Source of the DNA: RGUW01 sp049421025
GTDB lineage: Bacteria > Cyanobacteriota > Cyanobacteriia > PCC-6307 > Cyanobiaceae
Assembly: GCA_049421025.1 (NCBI GenBank)
Contig: JBMSMG010000044.1
Coordinates: forward strand, 1 to 14,066
Direction: 5' to 3'
Length of the DNA stretch: 14,066 bases
The first letter of the stretch is position 1. Each line of letters begins with the position of its first letter. Position numbers and translations under genes: made by a program. Below, piece by piece: positions 5,296-12,231 of the stretch. The notes beneath the pieces are model-generated. The model made no database searches. It saw only the letters and a list, made by a program, of their open reading frames with translations, and was not told the origin of the DNA.

Positions 5296-7938
5296 ATGGG
5301 CGTTGCCGCTGCACCGATCGATTTTGAGGCCCTGATCGATCTGTCGATCAGCAAACCGGCCCGTTATCTGGGCAACGAGCGGGGGGTCGAGTCGCGCGAC
5401 TGGGAGTCGGCCTGGGCCACTGCCGGCGTGCGCTGGGCCCTCACCTACCCCGAGGTCTACGAGGTGGGCGCCAGCAACAGTGGCCACATCATTCTGTATT
5501 CGATTCTCAACAGCCTTCCAGGCCAGCTGTGTGACCGCAGCTACCTGCCAGCTCCCGATCTGGCGGCGCGGCTCAGGGAGCGGGGCGTGCCTCTGTTTGC
5601 CGTTGAGAGCCGCAGGCCCCTGCGGGCTTTTGACATCTTGGGCTTTTCGCTCAGCTATGAGCTCGGCGGCACCAACATTCTCGAAATGCTTGAGTTGGCG
5701 GGCATTCCGCTGCGGGCCAGCCAGCGCGGTGATCTGCCCCTCGATCACCCGGAGGCCCCGCCGCTGATCTTTGCCGGTGGGCCCACCGCCACCAGCAACC
5801 CCGAACCGTTTGCGGCCTTTTTTGACTTTGTGGCCCTGGGCGATGGCGAAGAGCTGTTGCCCGAGATCGGTCTGGTGGTGGCTGAGGCCCGCGCCGCCGG
5901 CCTGAGCCGCCGCGCTTTGCTGTGCGATCTGGCCCAGGTGCCGGGGGTGTACGTGCCCTCGCTCTATGCCCCGGGCCCCGATGGGGTGACCGTGGTGCCG
6001 CTTGAAGCCGGCATCCCGGCGCGGGTGCAGCGGCGCACGGCAACCCCCATGCCCCACTACGCCATGGGCTTGGTGCCCCACATTGAAACGGTGCACGACC
6101 GGCTCACGGTCGAGATCAGGCGCGGCTGCACCCGCGGTTGCCGTTTCTGCCAGCCGGGCATGCTCACCCGCCCGGCCCGCGACGTCGAACCCGAAGCGGT
6201 GATCGAGGCCGTCGAAGAGGGCATGCGCCGCACCGGCTACAGCGATTTTTCGCTGTTGTCGCTGAGCTGCAGCGACTATTTGGCGCTGCCAGCGGTGGGT
6301 GTGGAGCTGCGCAACCGCCTGGCTGATCAGAACGTCACCTTGACCCTGCCCAGCCAGCGGGTCGATCGCTTTGACGCCAACGTGGCCCACATCATCGGTG
6401 GGGCGCGCAAAGGGGGCATCACCTTTGCACCCGAGGCCGGTACCCAGCGCCTGCGCGACATCGTCAACAAGGGACTCACCGATGCCGACCTGCTCTCTGG
6501 CATCCGCACCGCGATGGGCCAGGGCTACCGCAAGGTCAAGCTCTATTTCATGATCGGCCTGCCGGGTGAGACCGACGCCGACGTGCTCGGCATTGCCGAG
6601 ACCTGCAGGTCTTTGCAGCAGCAATGCGCTGATCTGGGGCGGCTTGCCCTCAATCTGACGATCAGCAACTTCACCCCTAAGCCCCACACCCCGTTCCAGT
6701 GGCATAGCGTCAGCACCGCCGAGTTTGAGCGGCGCCAGCAGCTGCTCAAAGGCGCCCTGCGAGCGCTGCGCGGCATCAAGACGAATTTCACCGACATCAG
6801 ACTTTCGGCGATCGAAGATTTCATCGGCCGCGGCGATCGCCGCGTTGCCCCGGTGATCGAGGCGGCCTGGCGCGCCGGGGCGGGCATGGACTCCTGGTTT
6901 GAGTCAGCCGAGCGCAGCCACGAGGCTTGGAGCGGCGCCATCGAAGCGGCTGGCCTGGGTGGGCGCTACCGGGCCCTCGAGATGGGTGCCTGGAGTGCCA
7001 CCGAGGCCCTCAGCACCGATGACCTCGAGGCGTTCTGCAGCCAGAGCCTGCCCTGGGACCACATCGATTCGGGCCTCGACAAGCGCTGGCTGGCTGAAGA
7101 CCTCAAAAACGCTCTGGCGGCAGCGGTGGTGCCCGACTGCTCGTTTGAGGGCTGCAGCAGCTGCGGGGTGTGCGGGCCCGAACTGGGCCACAACGTGGTC
7201 ATCCCGCCGCCACAGGTTCCGCCGGCCCTGCCTCAGCGGGCCCCCGCCAGCGAGCGGGTGTTTCGGCTGCGCATGGGCTTTGCCAAGACGGGCTCGCTGG
7301 CCCTGATCAGCCACCTCGACACCTTGCGCATGCTGGAGCGGGCTCTGCGGCGCACGGGCCTGCCGGTGAGCTTCACCGGCGGCTTTCACCCGCTGCCGCG
7401 GCTGCAGTTGGCGCTGTCGCTCCCCCTGGGCGTCGAGGGCCTGGGCGAGTGGCTGGATCTGGAGTTCACAGAGCCCGTTGATCCGCAGCAGGTGCGTGCA
7501 AGGCTCCAGAGCGAGCTCACAGCTGAATTTGAGCTGCGCTCAGCCGCAGAGGTGCCCGTGTTTGGCCCCAGCCTCTCGCAGGAGCTGGTCTCGGCGCAGT
7601 GGAGCTTTCTCCTGGGCGTCGACTCGCCTGGATCCACGCCGCCACCCTGGCAGCAGGCCGTCCATGCCTTGCTTGCCACCAGCACTCTGATCTGGCACGA
7701 CACCGACAAAAAAGGCAGGCCGCGTCAGCGCGACTGCCGACCCGATCTGCTGGAGCTGGCCGTGGTGTCCGCGGCCGATGCCATGCAACCTGCTGCCGTG
7801 CGCGCGCTGGTGGCGATCGACCCCATGGGCCGCAGCATCAGGCCCCAGCAGATTCAGCATTGGTTGGCCCAGCAGCTCGATGTGCCGTTGACGCTTGGGG
7901 CGGTGCGGCGTGAGGCGCTGCAGCTTCGCCCGTGCTAA
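5296..7938 (+). CDS. Radical SAM protein fused to DUF2344 (TIGR03960-TIGR03936 type)
   Basis: This 880-residue protein joins two parts. The N-terminal part (about 1-610) is a B12-type radical SAM protein of the TIGR03960 kind, with CX3CX2C at C278, C282 and C285 in a RRGCTRGCRFC context. The C-terminal part (about 655-850) is DUF2344, beginning with the FRLRMGFAKTG and ISHLDTLRMLERALRR blocks. At the junction lies an extra cysteine cluster, C615, C620, C623 and C626 (CX4CX2CX2C), that could hold a second iron-sulfur cluster or zinc. The substrate is unknown. In Firmicutes the two halves are, to my knowledge, separate neighbours of the RNase G gene, and here the fusion sits directly upstream of rne; a link to RNA or ribosome metabolism is inference. 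The ATG at 5296 was chosen because the family N-terminus (IDFEALI) begins just after it; in-frame ATG 5263 and TTG 5248 are alternatives. Confidence 0.85.
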   Translation: MGVAAAPIDFEALIDLSISKPARYLGNERGVESRDWESAWATAGVRWALTYPEVYEVGASNSGHIILYSILNSLPGQLCDRSYLPAPDLAARLRERGVPLFAVESRRPLRAFDILGFSLSYELGGTNILEMLELAGIPLRASQRGDLPLDHPEAPPLIFAGGPTATSNPEPFAAFFDFVALGDGEELLPEIGLVVAEARAAGLSRRALLCDLAQVPGVYVPSLYAPGPDGVTVVPLEAGIPARVQRRTATPMPHYAMGLVPHIETVHDRLTVEIRRGCTRGCRFCQPGMLTRPARDVEPEAVIEAVEEGMRRTGYSDFSLLSLSCSDYLALPAVGVELRNRLADQNVTLTLPSQRVDRFDANVAHIIGGARKGGITFAPEAGTQRLRDIVNKGLTDADLLSGIRTAMGQGYRKVKLYFMIGLPGETDADVLGIAETCRSLQQQCADLGRLALNLTISNFTPKPHTPFQWHSVSTAEFERRQQLLKGALRALRGIKTNFTDIRLSAIEDFIGRGDRRVAPVIEAAWRAGAGMDSWFESAERSHEAWSGAIEAAGLGGRYRALEMGAWSATEALSTDDLEAFCSQSLPWDHIDSGLDKRWLAEDLKNALAAAVVPDCSFEGCSSCGVCGPELGHNVVIPPPQVPPALPQRAPASERVFRLRMGFAKTGSLALISHLDTLRMLERALRRTGLPVSFTGGFHPLPRLQLALSLPLGVEGLGEWLDLEFTEPVDPQQVRARLQSELTAEFELRSAAEVPVFGPSLSQELVSAQWSFLLGVDSPGSTPPPWQQAVHALLATSTLIWHDTDKKGRPRQRDCRPDLLELAVVSAADAMQPAAVRALVAIDPMGRSIRPQQIQHWLAQQLDVPLTLGAVRREALQLRPC
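6833..6840. repeat. HIP1 octamer (GCGATCGC)
   Basis: Exact HIP1 octamer within the radical SAM-DUF2344 gene. It is embedded in a longer palindromic context, CCGCGGCGATCGCCGCG, at about 6828-6844. Confidence 0.8.
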
Positions 7939-7972
7939 TTTGCTTTTAAGCCAAGGACTCTCCTGGTTGCCA

Positions 7973-7993
7973 GCCGATCGCCCCGCCGATCGC
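7973..7993. repeat. Tandem GCCGATCGC repeats (near-HIP1)
   Basis: Two identical 9-base units (7973-7981 and 7985-7993) separated by CCC, each containing the CGATCG palindrome and seven of the eight HIP1 bases. They lie 35 bases after the stop of the radical SAM-DUF2344 gene, at the head of the rne leader region. Confidence 0.7.
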
Positions 7994-8126
7994 TGATGCC
8001 CTTGCCAGGTTGGAGTTCAAGGACTCAGCAGCTTTCTCGAACTTCTGATTTCATCTGACTTTCGGGTGGCTGTTGCAACGGCACCACACGACGGTGACTT
8101 TGGCCAAGACGCCAAGCGTTCACATC

Positions 8127-8141
8127 GCTGATCAGATCAGC
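8127..8141. promoter_or_regulatory. Perfect 15-base dyad in the rne upstream region
   Basis: GCTGATC-A-GATCAGC is a perfect inverted repeat with a one-base centre, 140 bases before the rne ATG. In DNA it could be an operator for a dimeric regulator; in RNA it could fold as a 5-bp stem with a 5-base loop. Which, if either, applies cannot be told from one sequence. Confidence 0.4.
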
Positions 8142-8204
8142 TCAGTAACAAGGCGCCAAGACGAGCCAATGCTCGCCTAGCCCACAAGAATTTTCACTCC
8201 CATG

Positions 8205-8225
8205 CAGCACGCTTCAGCCGTGCTG
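8205..8225 (+). promoter_or_regulatory. Hairpin in the rne leader
   Basis: CAGCACG (8205-8211) and CGTGCTG (8219-8225) form a perfect 7-bp stem with a 7-base loop, extendable by one G-U pair. It ends 55 bases before the rne ATG, so it should be in the mRNA leader, where it could be a structure used in autoregulation or RNase E binding. The stretch after it contains a short pyrimidine run (TTTCCCTTT, near 8237-8245). Confidence 0.45.
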
Positions 8226-8280
8226 TTCACGTCGCATTTCCCTTTGCCAGTTGAGCGCATCAGCGCTGACCGACTCCTCC

Positions 8281-10182
8281 ATGCCACAGCAGATCGTCAT
8301 TGCTGAGCAACTGCGGATCGCCGCGGTTCTCACCGATGAGCGCGTTGATGAATTGATTGTTGCCCAGGGGCGCTACCAGATCGGTGATGTTTATCTGGGG
8401 ACGGTTGAAAATGTTCTCCCAGGTATTGATGCTGCATTCGTCAACATTGGCGAAAGCGAAAAAAACGGCTTTATCCACATCACCGACCTGGGCCCCCTGA
8501 AGCTCAAAAAAGGTGGCGCCGGGATCACCGAGCTGCTCGAGCCGCGCCAGAAAGTTCTGGTGCAGGTGATGAAGGAACCCACCGGTACCAAAGGCCCCCG
8601 CCTCACCGGCAACCTGACCCTGCCCGGTCGATTTTTGGTGCTACAGCCCCATGGCCAGGGGGTCAACATCTCGCGCCGCATCAACGGCGAAACCGAGCGC
8701 AATCGTTTGCGCGCCCTCGGCGTGTTGATCAAGCCCCCCGGTTCAGGGTTGCTGATCCGCACCGAAGCCGAAGGCGTCAGTGAAGAGCTGCTGATCGACG
8801 ATCTTGAGGCGCTGTTGCGTCAGTGGGAGGGAATCCAAGCCGCAGCCGAAACGGCCAACCCTCCGGTGTTGTTGAACCGCGACGAGGATTTCATTCATCG
8901 CATCCTGCGCGATCACTTCAACCCTGAGGTGCGCCGTGTGGTGGTCGACAGCGCCGAGGCTGTTGGCCGCGTCACCAGCTTTTTGGGCGCTGATCCAAAC
9001 AGCCCGGCGGTGGAGTGTCACCGCGAAGCAACCGAAATCCTTGAGCATTACAAGGTCAACGCGGCCATTCGCGATGCCCTGAAGCCCAGGGTGGACCTGC
9101 CCTCGGGCGGCTACATCATCATTGAGCCGACCGAGGCCCTGACGGTCATCGATGTCAACTCAGGCTCCTTCACCCGTTCGGCCAATGCACGCGAAACCGT
9201 GCTATGGACCAACTCGGAGGCGGCCGTTGAGATCGCGCGTCAGCTCAAGCTGCGCAACATCGGGGGTGTGGTCATTGTCGATTTCATCGACATGGACTCC
9301 AGGCGTGATCAGCTGCAGCTGCTTGAGCACTTCACCCAGGCCGTGCGCCACGACGCAGCCCGGCCCCAGATCGCCTCAATCACCGAACTCGGCCTGGTGG
9401 AGCTGACCCGCAAGCGTCAGGGTCAAAACATCTACGAGCTGTTTGGACGGGCCTGCCCCAGCTGCGGCGGCCTGGGCCACGTTGCCGTTCTGCCGGGTAT
9501 GGACACCCTGCAGCCTCTGGCCACCAGCACCGGTTTGGTGCGCTCCGCCGCTTCGGCCCGCTCTGAGGTGCTCAGTCCCTCGGGGGGTGAAGCCGGTGGC
9601 CGCCGCCGGCGCGGTGGCCGCGGCGGGCGAACTGGTGTGGATGCTGCGCTCAGCGACGGCCTGGTCGCCGAAGCTGGTGGGCTTGAGAGCGCCCCTTCTG
9701 AAGCCGGGAGCTCAGAGCCCGTTGGCGGGCCCCGCCGCCCCGAGCTTGATGTGGTCGCTGTTTCAATGGAACCAGCACAGGAGCTGGTGTACGGCTGGCT
9801 GGGCCTTAGCCCGGCGTTGTTGCTCGATCCTCAGCCCTCAACCGACAACCTGTTGGTGCGGGTTGTTCGTCCTGGCGAGGATCCGGCTGCGGTGGTCGAT
9901 GAGGCCAAAGCTCAGCTGGCTGCTGCCGGTGGCCGCAGGCGCCGCCGCGGCGGCCGCGGCACTGCCGAGGCAGTGCCTGCTTCCGAGAGCCGGCCTGTTG
10001 AGATCACCCCCCTGCCTGAGAGCAGCGGCAGTGAAGACGACATCGCTGTGATCACTGTGTCGGTGCCCAGCCGCGACCCTGAGCCGGTGGCACAGGTCTT
10101 GGCCGAACCCGTCAGCGAGCCTGCGGCTGACGCCGACTCTGAGCCCCGCCGCCGCCGCCGCCGATCTTCGGCGAGTGGTTGA
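8281..10182 (+). CDS. rne: Ribonuclease E (RNase E/G family, cyanobacterial type)
   Basis: RNase E is the main endonuclease of mRNA decay and RNA processing. The 633-residue protein starts with the MPQQIVIAEQ sequence recalled for picocyanobacterial RNase E, so the ATG at 8281 is preferred to the in-frame TTG at 8251. Domains in order: an S1 domain (about 31-120), the 5'-sensor and RNase H-like regions, and a DNase I-like catalytic region. The catalytic region has the metal-binding Asp of IDVNSG (D291) and the DFIDM block (334-338). A Zn-link CPSC follows at 392-395. The short non-catalytic tail (about 410-633) has two Gly-Arg patches (near 9598-9630 and 9929-9960) and ends with six Arg followed by SSA (623-631). 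That is the nonapeptide shown in cyanobacteria to bind PNPase. A 342-base structured leader precedes it, and rnhB overlaps its stop. Confidence 0.97.
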   Translation: MPQQIVIAEQLRIAAVLTDERVDELIVAQGRYQIGDVYLGTVENVLPGIDAAFVNIGESEKNGFIHITDLGPLKLKKGGAGITELLEPRQKVLVQVMKEPTGTKGPRLTGNLTLPGRFLVLQPHGQGVNISRRINGETERNRLRALGVLIKPPGSGLLIRTEAEGVSEELLIDDLEALLRQWEGIQAAAETANPPVLLNRDEDFIHRILRDHFNPEVRRVVVDSAEAVGRVTSFLGADPNSPAVECHREATEILEHYKVNAAIRDALKPRVDLPSGGYIIIEPTEALTVIDVNSGSFTRSANARETVLWTNSEAAVEIARQLKLRNIGGVVIVDFIDMDSRRDQLQLLEHFTQAVRHDAARPQIASITELGLVELTRKRQGQNIYELFGRACPSCGGLGHVAVLPGMDTLQPLATSTGLVRSAASARSEVLSPSGGEAGGRRRRGGRGGRTGVDAALSDGLVAEAGGLESAPSEAGSSEPVGGPRRPELDVVAVSMEPAQELVYGWLGLSPALLLDPQPSTDNLLVRVVRPGEDPAAVVDEAKAQLAAAGGRRRRRGGRGTAEAVPASESRPVEITPLPESSGSEDDIAVITVSVPSRDPEPVAQVLAEPVSEPAADADSEPRRRRRRSSASG

Positions 10183-10822
10183 CCCTTATCAGGGCATCGA
10201 TCCTGGCCTGTGCGTCGGGGTCGATGAAGTCGGCCGCGGGGCCCTTTTTGGCCCCGTGTTTGCCGCTGCAGTGCAGCTGAGAGCCTCTGCCCATCGGCCG
10301 CTGGCAGCTGCAGGTCTGACCGACAGCAAGCGGCTCACGGCCAAGCGGCGTGCTGCGCTGGTTCCCCAGATCCTGCAATGGGCCAATGCGACGGCCTTGG
10401 GGCAGGCCTCAGCCGCTGAGATCGATCGCCTGGGCATCCGCGCGGCCACCGAGCTGGCCATGCTGCGGGCGCTGCAACGCCGCAACATGCAGCCCCAGTT
10501 GCTGATTGTTGACGGCACGTTGCCGCTGCGCCTGTGGCCTGGTCGGCAGTGCACCCTGGTGGCTGGCGATCTGCATTGCCTGGCGATCGCTGCCGCCAGC
10601 GTGCTGGCCAAGCAGGCGCGTGATGCCCTGATTACGCGTTTGGCTGTGCGCTACCCCGGCTATGGACTGGAGCGCCATGCCGGCTATGGCACGGCGCAGC
10701 ACTGCAGTGCGATTACCAACCTGGGCCCCAGCCCCCTGCATCGGCTCAGTTTTCTGGGGAAACGTTTAGAGCAGGCTCGGCTCCAGGTGCCTCCTGCTGC
10801 AACCACTGCTCAAAATCATTGA
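10175..10822 (+). CDS. rnhB: Ribonuclease HII
   Basis: RNase HII cuts the RNA strand of RNA-DNA hybrids and removes single ribonucleotides from DNA. The 215-residue protein has the four expected catalytic acidic residues: D17 and E18 in GVDEVGRG, D113 in IVDG, and D132 in the GDLHCLAIAAASVLAK block. It also has LTDSKRL at 48-54 and the usual C-terminal PLHRLSF. The GTG start lies 8 bases inside the rne gene and overlaps its TGA stop, a layout that favours translational coupling and a shared mRNA with rne. No other start fits, because the conserved core begins about 14 residues in. The last 20 residues after the HRLSF block look unconserved, and the final 77 bases overlap the convergent DUF1997 gene. 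Confidence 0.95.
   Translation: MVDPYQGIDPGLCVGVDEVGRGALFGPVFAAAVQLRASAHRPLAAAGLTDSKRLTAKRRAALVPQILQWANATALGQASAAEIDRLGIRAATELAMLRALQRRNMQPQLLIVDGTLPLRLWPGRQCTLVAGDLHCLAIAAASVLAKQARDALITRLAVRYPGYGLERHAGYGTAQHCSAITNLGPSPLHRLSFLGKRLEQARLQVPPAATTAQNH
10583..10590. repeat. HIP1 octamer (GCGATCGC)
   Basis: Exact HIP1 octamer inside rnhB, coding for part of the conserved AIAAAS stretch. Confidence 0.8.
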
Positions 10823-11300
10823 TCAGCTGGGCACCCACGCGGGCTTTGATGCCCAGCAGGATGCCAGCCAGCAGTGAATGGCCTGTGGCTTCGAGCACGG
10901 CCGGCGGAATCAGGCGCAGCAGCGGCGGCTGGGAGACCTCAACCGAGAGGGTCGCTTCACCTTCGAGCCCTGAGGTTGTGGCCCGGAGCCAGGAGCTCAG
11001 GGTCAGTGCAAAGTCATCGACGACCCCCAGCCCTTCTAGGCGGCAATCGCTGGCCTGCAGCTCCAAGCGCCCCTGCTCGATTTTGGTCTGCAGATCAACC
11101 ACCGGTTGAATGCGCAGCTGAAACACCTGCAGCTGGCTGACCGTGTAGCGGTAATGGCCGGCTCCGATCGGCTCGAGCTGACTGGGATCGAGCAGGGCGC
11201 TGACGACACGCTCTTCCTGCTGCAGATAGGCCCCAAGATGCTCGGCGTTGCGCCTGACCGTCAGATTCAGTTGCTGGCTAGCGCGAAAGGCCAAGGGCAT
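10746..11300 (-). CDS. DUF1997 family protein, function unknown
   Basis: This 184-residue protein (from the ATG at 11300) looks like DUF1997, a family found in cyanobacteria and plants with no established function that I know of. Visible family features are an N-terminal LAFRASQQLNLTV strand, a YLQQEERVVSALLDP block near 25-40, a run of alternating beta-strand-like segments through the centre (VFQLRIQPVVDL, LQASDCRLEG), and a C-terminal helix with GIKARVGAQLINDFEQWLQ. No signal peptide or membrane span is obvious. The upstream ATG at 11345 would add 15 residues but leaves only 19 bases to pheA, and homology appears to start at 11300. Its 3' end overlaps rnhB by 77 bases, tail to tail, and its start is divergent from pheA. 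The fold suggests a lipid- or ligand-binding-type protein only by guess. Confidence 0.75.
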   Translation of the reverse strand: MPLAFRASQQLNLTVRRNAEHLGAYLQQEERVVSALLDPSQLEPIGAGHYRYTVSQLQVFQLRIQPVVDLQTKIEQGRLELQASDCRLEGLGVVDDFALTLSSWLRATTSGLEGEATLSVEVSQPPLLRLIPPAVLEATGHSLLAGILLGIKARVGAQLINDFEQWLQQEAPGAEPALNVSPEN

Positions 11301-11364
11301 GGCCAGCTGGCCGAGGCGGCATGATCCTATCGATGGCCCCTGCATTTACCGGCCGCTTGCTCCC
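11301..11364. promoter_or_regulatory. Divergent promoter region with 12-base palindrome
   Basis: The 64 bases between the divergent DUF1997 and pheA starts should carry both promoters. A perfect 12-base palindrome GGCCAGCTGGCC (11301-11312) lies directly against the DUF1997 ATG. It could be an operator, but in DNA this GC-rich it may also be chance. No convincing -10/-35 pair or Shine-Dalgarno sequence is visible. Confidence 0.35.
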
Positions 11365-12201
11365 ATGCGCGTTGCTTTTCTTGGACCCAGCGGCACCTAC
11401 GGTGAACAGGCAGCCCAGCGCCTGAGCGCGCTCGAAGGCTGGAGTGAGCCAGCCTTGATGCCCCAGCAGAGCATTCGTGCTGTGGTGGCTGCCCTGGCTG
11501 GCGGGCATTGCGATGCGGCTGTGGTGCCTGTCGAAAACTCTGTCGAAGGCGGTGTCACCGCGGCTCTCGATGCCCTCTGGGAGCATGCCGACCTCAGCGT
11601 GAGCCGGGCTTTGGTGCTGCCGATTCGCCATGCCCTGCTCGGGAGTGGGCCCATGGAGGGCATCAGCGAAGTGCTGTCCCATCCCCAGGCGCTGGCGCAG
11701 TGTGCTCAGTGGCTTGAGGCCCAGGTGCCCAAGGCCCTGCAATTGCCCACCAACTCGACCGCCGAGGCGGCCCGCTTGGTTCGCGGCAGCCGCTTTCGCG
11801 CCGCGGTGGCCTCGCTTGAGGCGGCCCGCGAGCATGGCCTTGAGGTGTTGGCGCACCCGATCAACGATGTAGCCGGCAATTGCACCCGTTTTCTGCTGCT
11901 GCGGCGCGCACCGCGCGCAGCCCAAGGTGATTTGGCCAGCTTGGCGTTCTCGCTGCATGCCAACCGGCCCGGCGCCTTGCTCGAGGCGCTGGCCTGCTTC
12001 GAGCGCCGCAAGCTCAACATGAGCCACATCGAATCCCGCCCCTCGAAACGGGAGATGGGGGAATACATCTTTTTTGTCGATCTCGAGCTCGCTGCCCCGG
12101 GTGCTGATGCCCAGGCCCTTGCGGCGGTGCTCGACGATCTGGCTCCGTTGTGCGAGCACCTGGCCCTCTTTGGCGCCTATCCCTTGCACCAAGAGGCCTG
12201 A
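11365..12201 (+). CDS. pheA: Prephenate dehydratase
   Basis: Converts prephenate to phenylpyruvate in phenylalanine synthesis. The 278-residue, single-function protein begins with the typical RVAFLGPSGTYGEQAA. It has VPVENSVEGGV at 54-64, HPQALAQC at 106-113, NSTAEAA at 130-136, and the catalytic-site TRF at 174-176. A C-terminal ACT domain (about 190-270) carries GALL at 203-206 and ESRP at 223-226, the residues that bind phenylalanine for feedback inhibition in relatives. It therefore looks active and allosterically controlled. There is no chorismate mutase domain, as expected outside enterobacteria. The ATG at 11365 fits the family N-terminus exactly; the frame is open further upstream but that part is not conserved. 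It is convergent with the methyltransferase gene 52 bases downstream. Confidence 0.96.
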   Translation: MRVAFLGPSGTYGEQAAQRLSALEGWSEPALMPQQSIRAVVAALAGGHCDAAVVPVENSVEGGVTAALDALWEHADLSVSRALVLPIRHALLGSGPMEGISEVLSHPQALAQCAQWLEAQVPKALQLPTNSTAEAARLVRGSRFRAAVASLEAAREHGLEVLAHPINDVAGNCTRFLLLRRAPRAAQGDLASLAFSLHANRPGALLEALACFERRKLNMSHIESRPSKREMGEYIFFVDLELAAPGADAQALAAVLDDLAPLCEHLALFGAYPLHQEA

Positions 12202-12231
12202 TGCAGCACGGCGCAGCCCAGGCGCGCTCAC

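Larger units (their letters stand above)
7939..8280 (+). promoter_or_regulatory. Non-coding leader and promoter region of rne
   Basis: This is the longest gap in the window (342 bases) and is visibly less GC-rich than the genes around it. It presumably holds the rne promoter and a long 5' untranslated leader; a leader that lets RNase E control its own mRNA is established for E. coli and reported in cyanobacteria. Seen here are two GCCGATCGC repeats (7973-7981 and 7985-7993), a 15-base dyad GCTGATCAGATCAGC (8127-8141), a small hairpin CGAGC-CAAT-GCTCG (8162-8175), and a perfect 7-bp hairpin (8205-8225). There are direct repeats CAAGGACTC (7952-7960, 8018-8026) and CCAAGACG (8104-8111, 8156-8163). 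Two short open frames also occur (7996-8058, 20 codons; 8202-8306, 34 codons), neither recognisable. No tRNA or known small RNA was recognised, and no convincing promoter boxes could be fixed. Confidence 0.6.

Noticed and set aside
5215..6705. The dapL reading frame stays open for 497 more codons upstream, giving a possible 908-residue protein
   Set aside because: Homology to DapL begins exactly at the ATG at 5214 and gives the normal 411 residues. The extension is antisense to the conserved radical SAM gene and has the low-complexity, His/Gly/Ala-rich look of a shadow in GC-rich DNA.
7951..7966. Short bulged hairpin (AGGA-CTC-TCCT core) after the radical SAM-DUF2344 stop as a terminator
   Set aside because: The continuous stem is only 4 bp with a bulge above two more pairs, and no T tract follows; too weak to annotate.
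7996..8058. 20-codon open frame in the rne upstream region
   Set aside because: No ribosome binding site, no recognisable sequence, and a frame this short is expected by chance.
7939..8280. Possible tRNA or named small RNA in the rne upstream gap
   Set aside because: No T-loop GTTCRANNC box, acceptor stem or known cyanobacterial small-RNA signature was recognised, so it is described only as a leader region.
9595..9960. Gly/Arg-coding repeats in rne as possible tandem repeats or CRISPR-like units
   Set aside because: The two patches are about 330 bases apart, only roughly similar, in frame, and explained by the Arg-rich RNA-binding tail of RNase E.
11278..12231. 317-codon open frame on the - strand opposite pheA
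   Set aside because: The + strand encodes a clear prephenate dehydratase with TRF and ESRP motifs; the antisense frame is an unrecognisable shadow.
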